Shown here: one piece after another, positions 9,296 through 17,618 of the stretch
How positions within the stretch are numbered: the stretch's first letter is position 1
How the letters are laid out: each line of letters opens with the position of its first letter
NCBI RefSeq assembly: GCF_039769985.1
Contig: NZ_JBDNCH010000005.1
Location: 1 to 64,000, forward strand
DNA length: 64,000 bases
Source: Ponticoccus litoralis
Lineage (GTDB): Bacteria > Pseudomonadota > Alphaproteobacteria > Rhodobacterales > Rhodobacteraceae
Reading direction: 5' to 3'
Notes under the pieces: model-generated
What the model was told of the DNA's origin: nothing
The model's database searches: none
What the model saw: only the letters and a program-made list of their open reading frames with translations
Program-made: the position numbers and the translations under genes

Positions 9296-10294
9296 TCATC
9301 CGATCGGGTGGCGCTGCGCGGCGCTGTAGGCGCCGGTCACGCGGTGTTCGAGTTGCCGCTCGATATCGCCCAGAAGCGACGAGGCACCGAAGCGGAAGAG
9401 GTCCGGCTGCACCCAGTCGAGGCCCAGCTCCTCTTTCATCAGGGCAAGGTAAACCAGCGCATCCTTGGCCTTGGACACGCCGCCCGCGGGCTTGTAGCCC
9501 ACCTTGGCGCCGGTCATCTCGCGGTACTGGCGGATCGCCCGGACCATGGTCAGCGACACCGGCAGCGTGGCGTTCACACCCTCCTTGCCGGTCGAGGTCT
9601 TGATGAAATCGGCACCCGCCATCATGCAGACAAGGCTGGCGCGGGCGACATTGCGCAGGGTCTTGAGATCGCCGGTGGCAAGGATCGCCTTCACATGCGC
9701 ATCGCCGCAGGCGGCGCGGTAGTCGCGCATCTCGTCGTACAGCGCCTGCCAGTTGCCGGTCAGCACATGTTCGCGCGTGATGACGATGTCGATCTCCTGC
9801 GCGCCGTCCGCGACCGAGGCCGCGATCTCGGCCAGCTTGGTGTGATGCGGCGCCAGACCCGCCGGAAAGCCGGTCGAGACGGCGGCGACCGGCACGCCGC
9901 TGCCCTTCAGCGCCTCGACGGCGGTGGCGACGAAACGGTGGTAGACGCAGACCGCGCCGGTGGTGATCCGGCGATCCGCCATGCCAAGCGCCTCTAGGAT
10001 ATCGGTGCGGATCGGCTGCACGGCCTTGGCACAAAGCCGCCGCACCCGGCCCTCGGTGTCGTCTCCGTTCAGCGTGGTCAGGTCGATGCAGGTCACCGCC
10101 TTCAACAGCCAGGCGCTTTGCGCATCGCCCTTGACGGCGCGGCGGCCCGGCAGGCTGGCGGCGCGTCGGTTGCTGGCCTCTGTATTGACCTGCACCGCCC
10201 GCACGGCGCCCAGATCCAGCGCCATGCCCGCGTTGCGCGGATGCGCCACCGGCGTCGAGGCCGGCAGGGTGGTCACCTCTGTCTTCACGATCAT
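9296..10294 (-). CDS. deoC: Deoxyribose-phosphate aldolase
   Basis: 332 aa from ATG at 10294. Class I aldolase, 2-deoxyribose-5-P to acetaldehyde plus glyceraldehyde-3-P. Visible active-site segments: CIDLTTLNGDD, VKAILATGDLKT, the Schiff-base lysine in FIKTSTGKEG, and KVGYKPAGGVS. Start choice is not simple: the GGAGG is only 1 nt from the ATG at 10294, but ideally placed (7 nt) for an in-frame GTG at 10288, so translation may begin two codons later. The frame also stays open to 10363. First gene of the deoC-ALDH16 operon, divergent from the DeoR-type regulator. Confidence 0.93.
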   Translation of the reverse strand: MIVKTEVTTLPASTPVAHPRNAGMALDLGAVRAVQVNTEASNRRAASLPGRRAVKGDAQSAWLLKAVTCIDLTTLNGDDTEGRVRRLCAKAVQPIRTDILEALGMADRRITTGAVCVYHRFVATAVEALKGSGVPVAAVSTGFPAGLAPHHTKLAEIAASVADGAQEIDIVITREHVLTGNWQALYDEMRDYRAACGDAHVKAILATGDLKTLRNVARASLVCMMAGADFIKTSTGKEGVNATLPVSLTMVRAIRQYREMTGAKVGYKPAGGVSKAKDALVYLALMKEELGLDWVQPDLFRFGASSLLGDIERQLEHRVTGAYSAAQRHPIG

Positions 10295-10388
10295 CCCTCC
10301 GTCGGTCGCCACCGCCCCGCCTGCCGCGAATCCGATGGCCTCCATATCGCAAGGATGCGCCATTCCTGTTGTTTCCGCAACCGCATCT

Positions 10389-10404
10389 TGTTACGATTGT
10401 AACA
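10389..10404. promoter_or_regulatory. Operator-like palindrome TGTTAC-GATT-GTAACA
   Basis: Perfect 6-bp arms in the 141-bp divergent region between deoC and the DeoR-family gene, 32 bp before the regulator's start. Size and position fit a DeoR-family operator controlling both genes. Not tested; inference from symmetry and location. Confidence 0.6.
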
Positions 10405-10435
10405 TCGCCAAGGCCAGAGCGGGTGAGCGGGCAAG

Positions 10436-11212
10436 ATGAACCAGAACGAGACGCGCGGGCTGCCCGCAAGCCGGAAAGAGGCCCGGGTTCTGTGGCTGCG
10501 GGACGCGGTGATGCGCGACGGGCCGCTGCATGTCCGCGACGCCGCCGAAAGCCTCGACGTCTCGGAAATGACGGTGCGCCGCGACGTGCGGGAAAACCCC
10601 GAAACGCTGCAATTCCTCGGCGGGCATATTGTTCTGACACAGGACGCCGCGCGCCGCGCGCCCTATGACCTGTCGGATGCGGCAGAGATCAACCAGGACG
10701 CCAAGCGCGCCGCCTGCCTTGCCTGCCTGCCGCTGCTGGAAGACGAGGCGACCGTCTTCGTCGATTGCGGCACCACCCTGCCCCACCTCGTCCACGCCAT
10801 CCCCGCCGAGATGAAGCTGACCGTGATATGTTACGCTTTGAACATTGCCGACATGGCGGTGCGCAAACCCAACATAAAGCTCGTCCTGCTGGGCGGCGTC
10901 TACCACCCCGCCACCGCCTCTTTCTACCCGGCGGAAGAGGACGGCACGCTGGACGCCTACGCGGTCAATCTTGCGCTGATGTCGGCGGCGGGGGTCGACG
11001 CCCGGCTGGGCGTGACCTGCATCACCTTCCGCGAGGCGGGGCTGAAGCGGCAGGCCATGGGCCGGGCGGCGCGCAGCGTGCTGGTCACCGACCGCTCCAA
11101 ACTCGGCACCGTGCGCCCGGCCCGCTTTGCCGCGCTGGACGATTTCTCTGCCGTGGCCACCGAAGAGGGGCTGATCGCGCCCGCCGACCTTGCCTTCGGA
11201 CCGCCGGGATAG
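10436..11212 (+). CDS. DeoR-family transcriptional regulator
   Basis: 258 aa. N-terminal winged HTH (about 15-70; LHVRDAAESLDVSEMTVRRDV) and a C-terminal DeoR effector domain of the phosphosugar-sensing type (VFVDCGTTLPHLVHAI, LLGGVYHPATASFYPAE, VTDRSKLGTVRPARF). Likely represses the divergent deoC-ALDH16 operon and itself and responds to a deoxyribose phosphate; that is inferred from the gene pair. There is a palindrome just upstream. Confidence 0.9.
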   Translation: MNQNETRGLPASRKEARVLWLRDAVMRDGPLHVRDAAESLDVSEMTVRRDVRENPETLQFLGGHIVLTQDAARRAPYDLSDAAEINQDAKRAACLACLPLLEDEATVFVDCGTTLPHLVHAIPAEMKLTVICYALNIADMAVRKPNIKLVLLGGVYHPATASFYPAEEDGTLDAYAVNLALMSAAGVDARLGVTCITFREAGLKRQAMGRAARSVLVTDRSKLGTVRPARFAALDDFSAVATEEGLIAPADLAFGPPG

Positions 11213-11230
11213 ACCCCGCACCCGCCGCCG

Positions 11231-11887
11231 CTAGCGGCAGATGCGCCGCACGCTGTCCTGCACCGTGGCGATATAGGCCTCGATGCCGATGCCCCGGCGC
11301 CGGTACTTGGTGCGCTTGACGTACCAGTCCTGCAAAAGCGGCTTCACCAGCGCCGGCACGATCGGTGACAGGTCGGCCCGGAATTGCCCCGTCGCCACCG
11401 CGCGCTCGATGATCGCGGCGATATAGCCTTCGGTCATGGCCTCGCTGTCGGTGGCCATGCGGCGCAGGTCGCGGGGAAAGCTCTTTGCCTCCATGAAGGC
11501 AAAGGTGAACCACGGCAGCATCTCTTCGGTCAGCCGGATATGCGCGTCGATCAGCCAGTCGAGATGCGCAACCGGATCCTCGGCGATGCCCTCCGGCGGC
11601 TGCGCCAGCGTCTCTTCGACCGCCCGTGTCACCGCACGGAGGATCATCCGCAACAGCGTGCTCTTGCTGTCGAAATAGGCATAGAGCCCGCCCATCGACA
11701 CCCCCGCCTCCTGCGAGAGCGCGCGCAGGGACATGGCGTGGAACCCGCGTTCCGCCGACAGCCTCAGCGCCGCGCCAAGGATGGTCTGCAACCGCCGCAC
11801 CGCCAGCGCCTCTTTCCGGACGGAAATCGTGGCGGCATTGGCCTCCAGTATGGACCGGCAGAGCGTTTCGGAGGGCATCTGGGGCAT
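11231..11887 (-). CDS. TetR-family regulator
   Basis: 218 aa. The N-terminal HTH runs from about 30 to 76: TILGAALRLSAERGFHAMSLRALSQEAGVSMGGLYAYFDSKSTLL, in which the recognition helix GVSMGGLYAYF is clear. The C-terminal ligand domain ends IEAYIATVQDSVRRICR. Divergent from the SDR-acyl-CoA dehydrogenase-kinase operon, with two operator-like palindromes between. Likely senses an acyl-CoA or hydroxyacid intermediate of that operon, by analogy with TetR regulators of acyl-CoA catabolism. Confidence 0.9.
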   Translation of the reverse strand: MPQMPSETLCRSILEANAATISVRKEALAVRRLQTILGAALRLSAERGFHAMSLRALSQEAGVSMGGLYAYFDSKSTLLRMILRAVTRAVEETLAQPPEGIAEDPVAHLDWLIDAHIRLTEEMLPWFTFAFMEAKSFPRDLRRMATDSEAMTEGYIAAIIERAVATGQFRADLSPIVPALVKPLLQDWYVKRTKYRRRGIGIEAYIATVQDSVRRICR

Positions 11888-11925
11888 GGACGGCGGGTCT
11901 TCCGGCAGGGTTGCGGCGCAGAATA

Positions 11926-11941
11926 TCGAGCGGGCGCTCGA
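11926..11941. promoter_or_regulatory. TetR operator candidate 1
   Basis: Perfect palindrome TCGAGCG-GG-CGCTCGA, 7-bp arms. It ends exactly where the candidate -35 (TTGACA, 11942) begins. Near-identical to the second box at 11972-11987. Confidence 0.65.
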
Positions 11942-11971
11942 TTGACAACCGCGCCGCGCCGCCGCTAGTTT
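11942..11971 (+). promoter_or_regulatory. Sigma70-type promoter for SDR operon
   Basis: TTGACA at 11942-11947 and TAGTTT at 11966-11971 with an 18-bp spacer, about 42 bp before the SDR start codon. It is held between two TetR-type palindromes, so a bound repressor would cover both promoter edges. The -35 is consensus, the -10 is weak. Confidence 0.55.
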
Positions 11972-11987
11972 TCGAGCGAGCGTTCGG
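11972..11987. promoter_or_regulatory. TetR operator candidate 2
   Basis: CGAGCG-AG-CGTTCG (11973-11986), one mismatch in the 6-bp arms, same half-site as the box at 11926 and with centres 46 bp apart. Lies directly after the -10. Confidence 0.6.
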
Positions 11988-12012
11988 TTTTTCGGCCATG
12001 GGAGGGGACGGG

Positions 12013-12771
12013 ATGACAGAGCAGCAATGGCCCGGCATCGCGGGGGCAGAGGCGCTTGTCACCGGCGCCTCGTCCGGCCTCGGGGAACACTTCGCGCGGC
12101 TTCTGGGCGGGCTGGGCGCGCGGGTCACGCTGGCGGCGCGCCGCACCAACCGCTTGCAGGCGACCTGCGCGGCGATCCGCGACGCGGGCGGTCAGGCCGA
12201 AGCGCTGGCGCTGGACGTGGGCGAGGCCGCGCAGGTGGCACAGGCGCTGAAGGGCCGCCGCTTCGACATCGTCATCAACAACGCGGGCGTCGCGCATTCC
12301 GCCTCTGCCCTCGACCACGGTCCCGAGGACATCGACCACGTCATCGACGTCAACCTCAAGGGCGCCTTCCACGTCGCCCGCGCCACCGCGCAGGCGATGA
12401 TCGACGCAGGAACGCCCGGCAGCATCGTCAACGTCGCCTCGATCCTCGCGCACCGGGTTGCGGGCCACACCTCGGCCTATGCGGCCTCGAAGGGCGGTCT
12501 TCTGCAACTGACCCGCGCGCTGGCGCTGGAATGGGCGCGGCACGGCATCCGCGTCAACGCGCTCTGCCCCGGTTATATCGAAACCGACATCAACCGCGAC
12601 TTCTTTGCCTCGGACGCCGGGCAGGCGCTGATCCGCCGCGTGCCGCAACGCCGGATCGGGCAGGCGCGCGATCTGGACGGCGCGCTTCTGCTGCTGGCCT
12701 CGGACCTCGGGCGTTTCATGACCGGCGCCGACATTGCCGTCGACGGCGGCCACCTCGTGTCCTCGCTATAG
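12013..12771 (+). CDS. Short-chain dehydrogenase/reductase
   Basis: 252 aa, classical SDR. Cofactor motif TGASSGLG (17-24), NNAG (89-92), catalytic S143, Y156 and K160 (YAASK), and the C-terminal VDGGHLVSSL. AAR after the second strand favours NADP(H). Good Shine-Dalgarno (GGAGGGG, 7 nt). First gene of the operon with the acyl-CoA dehydrogenase (9 bp downstream) and the kinase-like gene, so it probably oxidises or reduces a hydroxyacyl intermediate. The exact substrate is unknown. Confidence 0.9.
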   Translation: MTEQQWPGIAGAEALVTGASSGLGEHFARLLGGLGARVTLAARRTNRLQATCAAIRDAGGQAEALALDVGEAAQVAQALKGRRFDIVINNAGVAHSASALDHGPEDIDHVIDVNLKGAFHVARATAQAMIDAGTPGSIVNVASILAHRVAGHTSAYAASKGGLLQLTRALALEWARHGIRVNALCPGYIETDINRDFFASDAGQALIRRVPQRRIGQARDLDGALLLLASDLGRFMTGADIAVDGGHLVSSL

Positions 12772-12780
12772 GAGAGCCCC

Positions 12781-13990
12781 ATGGATTTCACCATTTCCCC
12801 CCGGATCGAGGACTACCGCGCCCGCATCGCCCGCTTCGTCGAGGACGAGATCCTGCCCGTCGAGGCGAGATCGCGCCAATTGGGACGCCTATGACAATAT
12901 CGCCCGCGCGCCTTTGGAGGCTCTGCGCGCCAAGGCGCAGGATCAGGGCCTGTGGTGCCTGCAACTGCCGCCAGAACACGGCGGTCAGGGGCTGGGCACC
13001 ATGGGCATGGCGGTCTGCTACGAGGAAATGAACCGCTCGATCTTCGGCCCGGTGGTCTTCAACTCGGCGGCGCCGGACGACGGCAACATGATGATCCTCG
13101 CCAAGGCCGGGACGCCAGAGCAGCGCGCCCGCTGGCTGGCGCCTGTGGTTTCCGGGAAGGTGTCTTCGTCCTTCGCAATGACCGAACCGGCGCCGGGCGG
13201 CGGCTCCGACCCCGGCATGATCCGGACCCGGGCCGAGAAGACCGCCAAGGGCTGGCGCATCACCGGGCGCAAATGGTTCATCACCGGGGCCGAGGACGCG
13301 CATCATTTCATCCTGATGGCGCGCACCTCGGACGACCCGCGCCGGGGCCTGACCGCCTTCCTGCACGACCGCGACGACGCCGGATGGCGGATCGAGCGGC
13401 GCATCGGCATCATGGGTCCCGAGGAACACGGCGGCCACTGCGAACTGGTCTACGACGGCATGGAACTGCCCGCCGACCGCGTGCTGCTGGAGGAAGGGCG
13501 CGGGCTGAAGGTCACGCAGATGCGCCTCGGTGTGGCGCGGCTGACCCACTGCATGCGCTGGCTGGGGCTGGCCGGGCGCTGCGTCGAGATCGCCACCGAT
13601 TATGCCGCGCGGCGCGAGGGCTTCGGCGTCCGGCTGGCGGATCGCGAGAGCATTCAGGTCAAACTGGGTGCGCTGGCCATGGGCATCGAGACCGGGCGCC
13701 TGCTGGTGATGAAGGCCGCGTGGGAGCTGGAGCAGGGGCGGTTTGCGAAAAAAGAGGTCTCGATGGCGAAGATCCACGTCGCCAACCTGCTGCATCAGGC
13801 CGCCGACACCGGCATCCAGATCAACGGCGCGCGCGGCTATTCCACCGATACGGTGCTCGAATGGGTCTACCGCTACGCCCGGCAGGCGCGGCTGGTGGAT
13901 GGCGCCGACGAGGTGCACCAGATGGTGCTGAACCGGCATCTGGGCGACGAGGGGCGCGGCTTCTGGCGCTGGGACGTGGCCGATGCGTGA
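12781..13990 (+). CDS. Acyl-CoA dehydrogenase (ACAD10/11-like), one frameshift
   Basis: Begins MDFTISPRIEDYRARIARFV at 12781; the frame is interrupted near 12868 by what looks like one extra A (GAG GCG a GAT CGC), after which it continues to 13990 as an intact ACAD: FAMTEPAPGGGSDP, KWFITGAEDAHHFILMAR, and a C-terminal GYSTDTVLEWVYRYARQARL. About 402 aa. FAD enzyme that dehydrogenates an acyl-CoA and passes electrons to ETF. The catalytic-base glutamate of short/medium-chain enzymes is replaced at the usual place by the YSTDT region typical of the ACAD10/11 group. Immediately followed by an APH-fold kinase, the same pair that is fused in human ACAD10/ACAD11. Confidence 0.88.
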
Positions 13991-14032
13991 CCCCGGCAAG
14001 GCCCGCCCCGGGTGGCCACAGGGGGCACGGGC

Positions 14033-15037
14033 ATGAGCGATCCCGACACCACCGCCCTGACCGGCTGGCTGCGGCGCCACATCCCCGGCGGTCCCGCGCT
14101 GGCGTTGCAGCGCATCAGCGGCGGGCAGTCCAACCCCACATGGTTCGTCGACTGGGGCGACCGGCGGCTGGTGCTGCGCGCCAAGCCCCAAGGCCCGATC
14201 CTGCCCGGCGCCCATGCCATCGAACGCGAGTTCCGCGTGCAGCAGGCCCTTGGCCCGACAGCCGTCCCGGTGCCGCGGGTGCTGGCACTGGAAGAGGACG
14301 CCAGCGTGCTGGGCGTGCCCTTCTACGTGATGGAGCGGATCGCGGGCCGGGTCTTCCCGGACTGCTCCCTGCCGGGGCTGCACCCGGACGAGCGGCGCGA
14401 GATCTACCTCGACATGGCCCGCACATTGGCGCGGCTGCACGCGGTGCGGCCCCAGAGTGTGGGCCTTGGCGACTACGGCAAACCCGGCAACTACTTCGAA
14501 CGCCAGATCGCGCGCTGGTCGCGGCAGTACCATGACAGCGACGGCCAGCGGATCGACGCGCTGGACCGCCTGATCCCCTGGTTGCAGGAAAACCTGCCCG
14601 AGGACGACGGCGCGGTGTCCATCGCGCATGGCGATTTCCGGCTGGGCAACCTGATCTTCGCCCCCGATGCGCCCCGCGTCGCCGCCGTGCTGGACTGGGA
14701 ACTGTCGACGCTGGGCCACCCGCTGGCCGACCCGGGCTTTTGCGTGATCCCATGGCACGCCACGCCAGAGGAATACGGCGGCATCCGGGGCACCGGCTGG
14801 GACGCGGGCGGCATCCCCACCCAAGAGGCCTTCGTGGCGGAATACTTCGCGCATTCCGACCTGAAAGCCCCGCTGCTGCCCTTCCACGTAGCCTTTGCCA
14901 TGTTCCGCTTCGCGGTGATCTTCCACGGCATCGCCGACCGCGCCCGCCACGGCAGCGCCGCCTCCTCCGAGGCGGCCTCTCTGGGTCCGCTGGCCAACCG
15001 CTTCGCCATCCGCGCGGCAGAGGTGGCGGGGATCTGA
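14033..15037 (+). CDS. Aminoglycoside-phosphotransferase-fold kinase (ACAD10/11 kinase-like)
   Basis: 334 aa. APH/choline-kinase fold: nucleotide-binding lysine in VLRAKPQG (K51), catalytic loop HGDFRLGN (H199, D201, N206) and metal-binding D221 in LDWELSTLGHPLAD. Not a resistance enzyme: sequences ending SLGPLANRF next to an ACAD belong to the group whose human counterpart, fused in ACAD10/11, phosphorylates 4-hydroxyacyl-CoA; the bacterial levulinate kinase LvaA is another relative. I infer phosphorylation of a hydroxyacyl-CoA before elimination by the neighbouring ACAD. Start at 14033 (MSDPDTT) chosen over 14012; 42 bp after the ACAD stop. Confidence 0.85.
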   Translation: MSDPDTTALTGWLRRHIPGGPALALQRISGGQSNPTWFVDWGDRRLVLRAKPQGPILPGAHAIEREFRVQQALGPTAVPVPRVLALEEDASVLGVPFYVMERIAGRVFPDCSLPGLHPDERREIYLDMARTLARLHAVRPQSVGLGDYGKPGNYFERQIARWSRQYHDSDGQRIDALDRLIPWLQENLPEDDGAVSIAHGDFRLGNLIFAPDAPRVAAVLDWELSTLGHPLADPGFCVIPWHATPEEYGGIRGTGWDAGGIPTQEAFVAEYFAHSDLKAPLLPFHVAFAMFRFAVIFHGIADRARHGSAASSEAASLGPLANRFAIRAAEVAGI

Positions 15038-15225
15038 CAGGCGGTCCGGCGACAAAGGCCACCTTCAAACGGCGCGGCCCCGCGCAAGGGGCAGCCGCGC
15101 GCTGGCGAATCGGCCATTGACGGGCGGCAACCCAGCGCGTCCGCCAAGGCGGACCCCCGACGGGCGCTTGCAAAGGCCCGTTCCGCCCCGCTGACCACAG
15201 CCCCCGCGCGCGGGTCAGGCGATGG

Positions 15226-16287
15226 TCAGGCGGCGCCCATTCCCTCGATCGAGCCAAGCAGCCGGGTCAGGTGGCAAAGCGCCGCGCCGGTCGCCTCGGC
15301 CATCGCGGGCAGGGTCAGCCATTCCAATGCCCAGGCCGCGCCCGACCGCTCCTGTTCGTGCACCATGGCCTGCGCCAGCAGGCCCTGCTGCGCGGCCACG
15401 AAGCGCGCCAGCGCGATCATCGCTTCGGCCAGAACCGGGTTCTGCTTGTGCGGCATGGCGGAAGAGCCCCCTGCCCCGGACAGGCGAAGCTCGTCCACCC
15501 CCTGCTGCGCCATCAGCGCCACGTCCTGCCCGATCTTGCCAGCGGTGCCCGCCACCAGCGTCAGCCAGTGGCCCATCGCCACCGGCCCGCTGCGGTCGTT
15601 GTGCCAGACCGGCGCGGGCGCAAGGCCAAGCAGGCGTGCGACCTCTTCGGCCACCGCCGTGCCCTGCCCCTCGGGCAGATCGCGCCGCCCCACGGCACCG
15701 CCGACCTGCACCCGCCCGAACTCTGCCCGAAGCGGCACCAGCCGCGCCCGGTGATCGGCCAGCGGTCGGCGCCATGCGTCCAGCCGCAGGGCAACCGTGG
15801 CGGGCAGCGCCGCCTGCATCCGCGTGCGGGCCATCATCGGCGCCGGGCCAAAGCGGGCGGCCAGATCATCCAGCTGCGTCAGCGCGGTCGCCAGCCGCGC
15901 ATCCAGCGCCTCGGTCACGGCGATCAGCGTCAGCGCCATGGCGCTGTCGATCACGTCCTGGCTGGTGGCGCCGCTGTGGATGGCCTTGGCCGGGCCTGCG
16001 TCCAGCCCCTGCCGCAGGGCCTTGACCAGCGCCGGAACCGGCAACCCGTCCCTGTCGCTGCCCTGCGCCAGCACGGCCACCGCGCCGGGGTCGAAGGCCG
16101 CGATGGCCGCAAGCGCCGCCGCCGCCTCGTCCTCGGGCACCGCGCCGACCCCGGCCAGCGCCCGGGTCCATGCGGTTTCGAAAGCAAGCATGCGCCGGGC
16201 AAAGGCGGTTGCTGAGAACTCCGCGGCGAGGGTCGGGTCCGAGAACTGGCCTCCGAAGAGGCCCGAGGCGGTCAGGGCATTTGTCAT
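15226..16287 (-). CDS. pcaB: 3-carboxy-cis,cis-muconate cycloisomerase
   Basis: 353 aa. Fumarase/aspartase superfamily signature GSSAMPHKQNPV with the flexible catalytic loop, substrate-site HSGATSQDVIDSA, and RTRMQAALPATVALR. These are the PcaB features (beta-ketoadipate pathway, protocatechuate branch), not those of adenylosuccinate lyase, which is longer. Start ATG at 16287. The usual partners (pcaQ, pcaDCHG) are not visible, so this is an isolated copy next to the replicase. Upstream frame is open because of GC content; no reason to extend. Confidence 0.88.
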   Translation of the reverse strand: MTNALTASGLFGGQFSDPTLAAEFSATAFARRMLAFETAWTRALAGVGAVPEDEAAAALAAIAAFDPGAVAVLAQGSDRDGLPVPALVKALRQGLDAGPAKAIHSGATSQDVIDSAMALTLIAVTEALDARLATALTQLDDLAARFGPAPMMARTRMQAALPATVALRLDAWRRPLADHRARLVPLRAEFGRVQVGGAVGRRDLPEGQGTAVAEEVARLLGLAPAPVWHNDRSGPVAMGHWLTLVAGTAGKIGQDVALMAQQGVDELRLSGAGGSSAMPHKQNPVLAEAMIALARFVAAQQGLLAQAMVHEQERSGAAWALEWLTLPAMAEATGAALCHLTRLLGSIEGMGAA

Positions 16288-16481
16288 GGATCTCTCACTT
16301 GCAGGCGCGGCGGGCGGCATCCGCCGGATCGCGGGCCTTGTAGCGCGCGACCGCCGGCAATGCCCAGTGTTTCCGTCTTCCTGGCGGCCCTGCCAAGCGA
16401 TGTATGGACCGGCAGCGGCACCCTGCCCTCCGATCCCTTGCAAGGCGGCACGCATGTCTCTCGCCCAGTGGGCGTCGCCCC

Positions 16482-17174
16482 CTACCCTTCGATGCGGATA
16501 TGCCGGACGGCGGGATCGACGCCCCGATAGGCCGAGAGCAGCAGGCTCATGTGATGGGTCGCCACGTAGTCCGCGACAAAGCGGCTGGGTGCGCTCAGCA
16601 CCACCTGCCCGCCCTCGCGCTCGGCTTCGGACAACTGGCCGAACCAGGCGGTGGCCGAGGGCCGGGGCCTCTTGGCGCAGCCGGTCCAGCACCTGCCCCC
16701 ATGCGCCCTCGGCCAGGGCGCTGCGCGCGCGCGGCTGAAAGGGGATCACCTTGGGGTCGGGCGCGGCCTCCCCTGCCCCGCCGTGGCGGTCCTGCATCCG
16801 CGTCTCGAAGTCGGGGCCGATGGTGGCCCAATGCGGCGCGGTTTCTGTCAGCATGGCGTCGAGGTTCAGGGCATAGACCGCGACCCGGCCTTTCGCGGCG
16901 GGCCGCTTGACCTCGATCCAGCCATGGCTGCGCAGCTTCGCCATCTCTCGCTTGACCGTGCGTTCGTCCACAGACCACAGCCGCGCGATCTCGGCCCGGC
17001 TAGATGGACAGCTCGTTGCGCTGCCAGTTGTAGCGCGTGGTCAGCAGCACGATGACCCGCAGGATCAGCCGTTGCCGGTGCTTGTCCGCGCTCAGCGCCT
17101 GCACCCCCAGTGCCGAGAGGATGTCGTATTTCAGGACCGCGGCATTGCGCCCGGTACGGTTTCGCCACGTGCAT
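16482..17174 (-). CDS. DnaA-like plasmid replication initiator, frame broken three times
   Basis: Start ATG 17174 (GGAG 6 nt upstream), stop TAG 16482-16484. Reading across frame changes near 17150, 17002 and 16655 gives, in order: MHVAKPYRAQ; VLKYDILSALGVQALSADKH; ILRVIVLLTTRYNWQRNEL; a helix-turn-helix REIARLW-like stretch (RAEIARLWSVDERTVKREM); KVIPFQPRARSALAEGAWGQ; and a C-terminal ATAWFGQLSEAEREGG with VVLSAPSRFVADYVATHH that resembles DnaA domain I. About 230 aa. This fits the DnaA-like replicases known from Roseobacter plasmids. Either sequencing indels or a dead replicase; the coherent protein in all pieces and the intact par locus favour errors. Confidence 0.75.
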
Positions 17175-17618
17175 GACTTGCTCCGCCTCTGCCCGATGCC
17201 ATGGGAGGTCCCCGGCCCGGTGCCGATGCCCGGTTTCCCAGCGCTTCACAACGCTTTTCCGAGCTTGCAGGCAATTTGCGTCCAAAGTTTCGATTCTGTC
17301 AAGGCGCGGCGCTGACAGCCGGGATGAGCGCCCCCTTCCCTTCTCCTTTTCGAAAAGAAAAAGGTGAAGATATTGGTGAAGGGGGACGTCCTGTCTGTCC
17401 CCCTATTGCCCCGCGACGTCCCCCCAAGGGGCTGTTTAGGGGGCCGGGTGTCCCCCTATATCTGGTGGACCCGCCGGGCTTTTGGGCGGGCCTGCCGTGC
17501 AGCGGCGGCGAATCGGCCCGCCAGCCCCCCGGCCCTTGTTTCCTTACCCGCGGGTAAGACAGGTCCGGGCACGAGAGACATGATAATAGGTTTTGCCAGT
17601 TTGGCAAATTCAGCGTAA
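17175..17618. other. Candidate replication origin region between replicase and parA
   Basis: 444 bp without a gene, between divergent replicase and parA. It holds an A-rich patch (17340-17380) with the perfect palindrome CTTTTCGAAAAG (17346-17357); two direct copies of TGTCCCCCTAT (17396-17406 and 17449-17459); further GGGGGAC/GTCCCCC blocks around 17381-17425; and the first parS-like palindrome (17543-17558). This mixture of AT-rich patch and short repeats next to an initiator gene is what an iteron-type origin looks like; not proven. Confidence 0.45.
17543..17558. repeat. parS-like palindrome, copy 1
   Basis: CTTACCCGCGGGTAAG, perfect 16-bp palindrome, 61 bp before parA. Same sequence inside parA (18642) and, with one change, inside parB (19841). 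Candidate ParB-binding centromere. Confidence 0.75.

Noticed and set aside
7030..9603. 857-codon open frame opposite ALDH16
   Set aside because: Shadow of the ALDH16 reading frame; no recognisable domain.
14033..15037. Aminoglycoside resistance gene
   Set aside because: APH fold only; neighbours are acyl-CoA catabolic genes and the sequence groups with ACAD10/11-type kinases.
15226..16287. Adenylosuccinate lyase (purB)
   Set aside because: Same superfamily and signature, but length and substrate-loop sequences suit PcaB; purB is also usually chromosomal.
16288..16400. Possible tail of another gene on the minus strand (ends ...RYKARDPADAARRACK)
   Set aside because: Reads like protein for about 25 codons just before pcaB but cannot be extended upstream in any frame; probably chance in GC-rich DNA.
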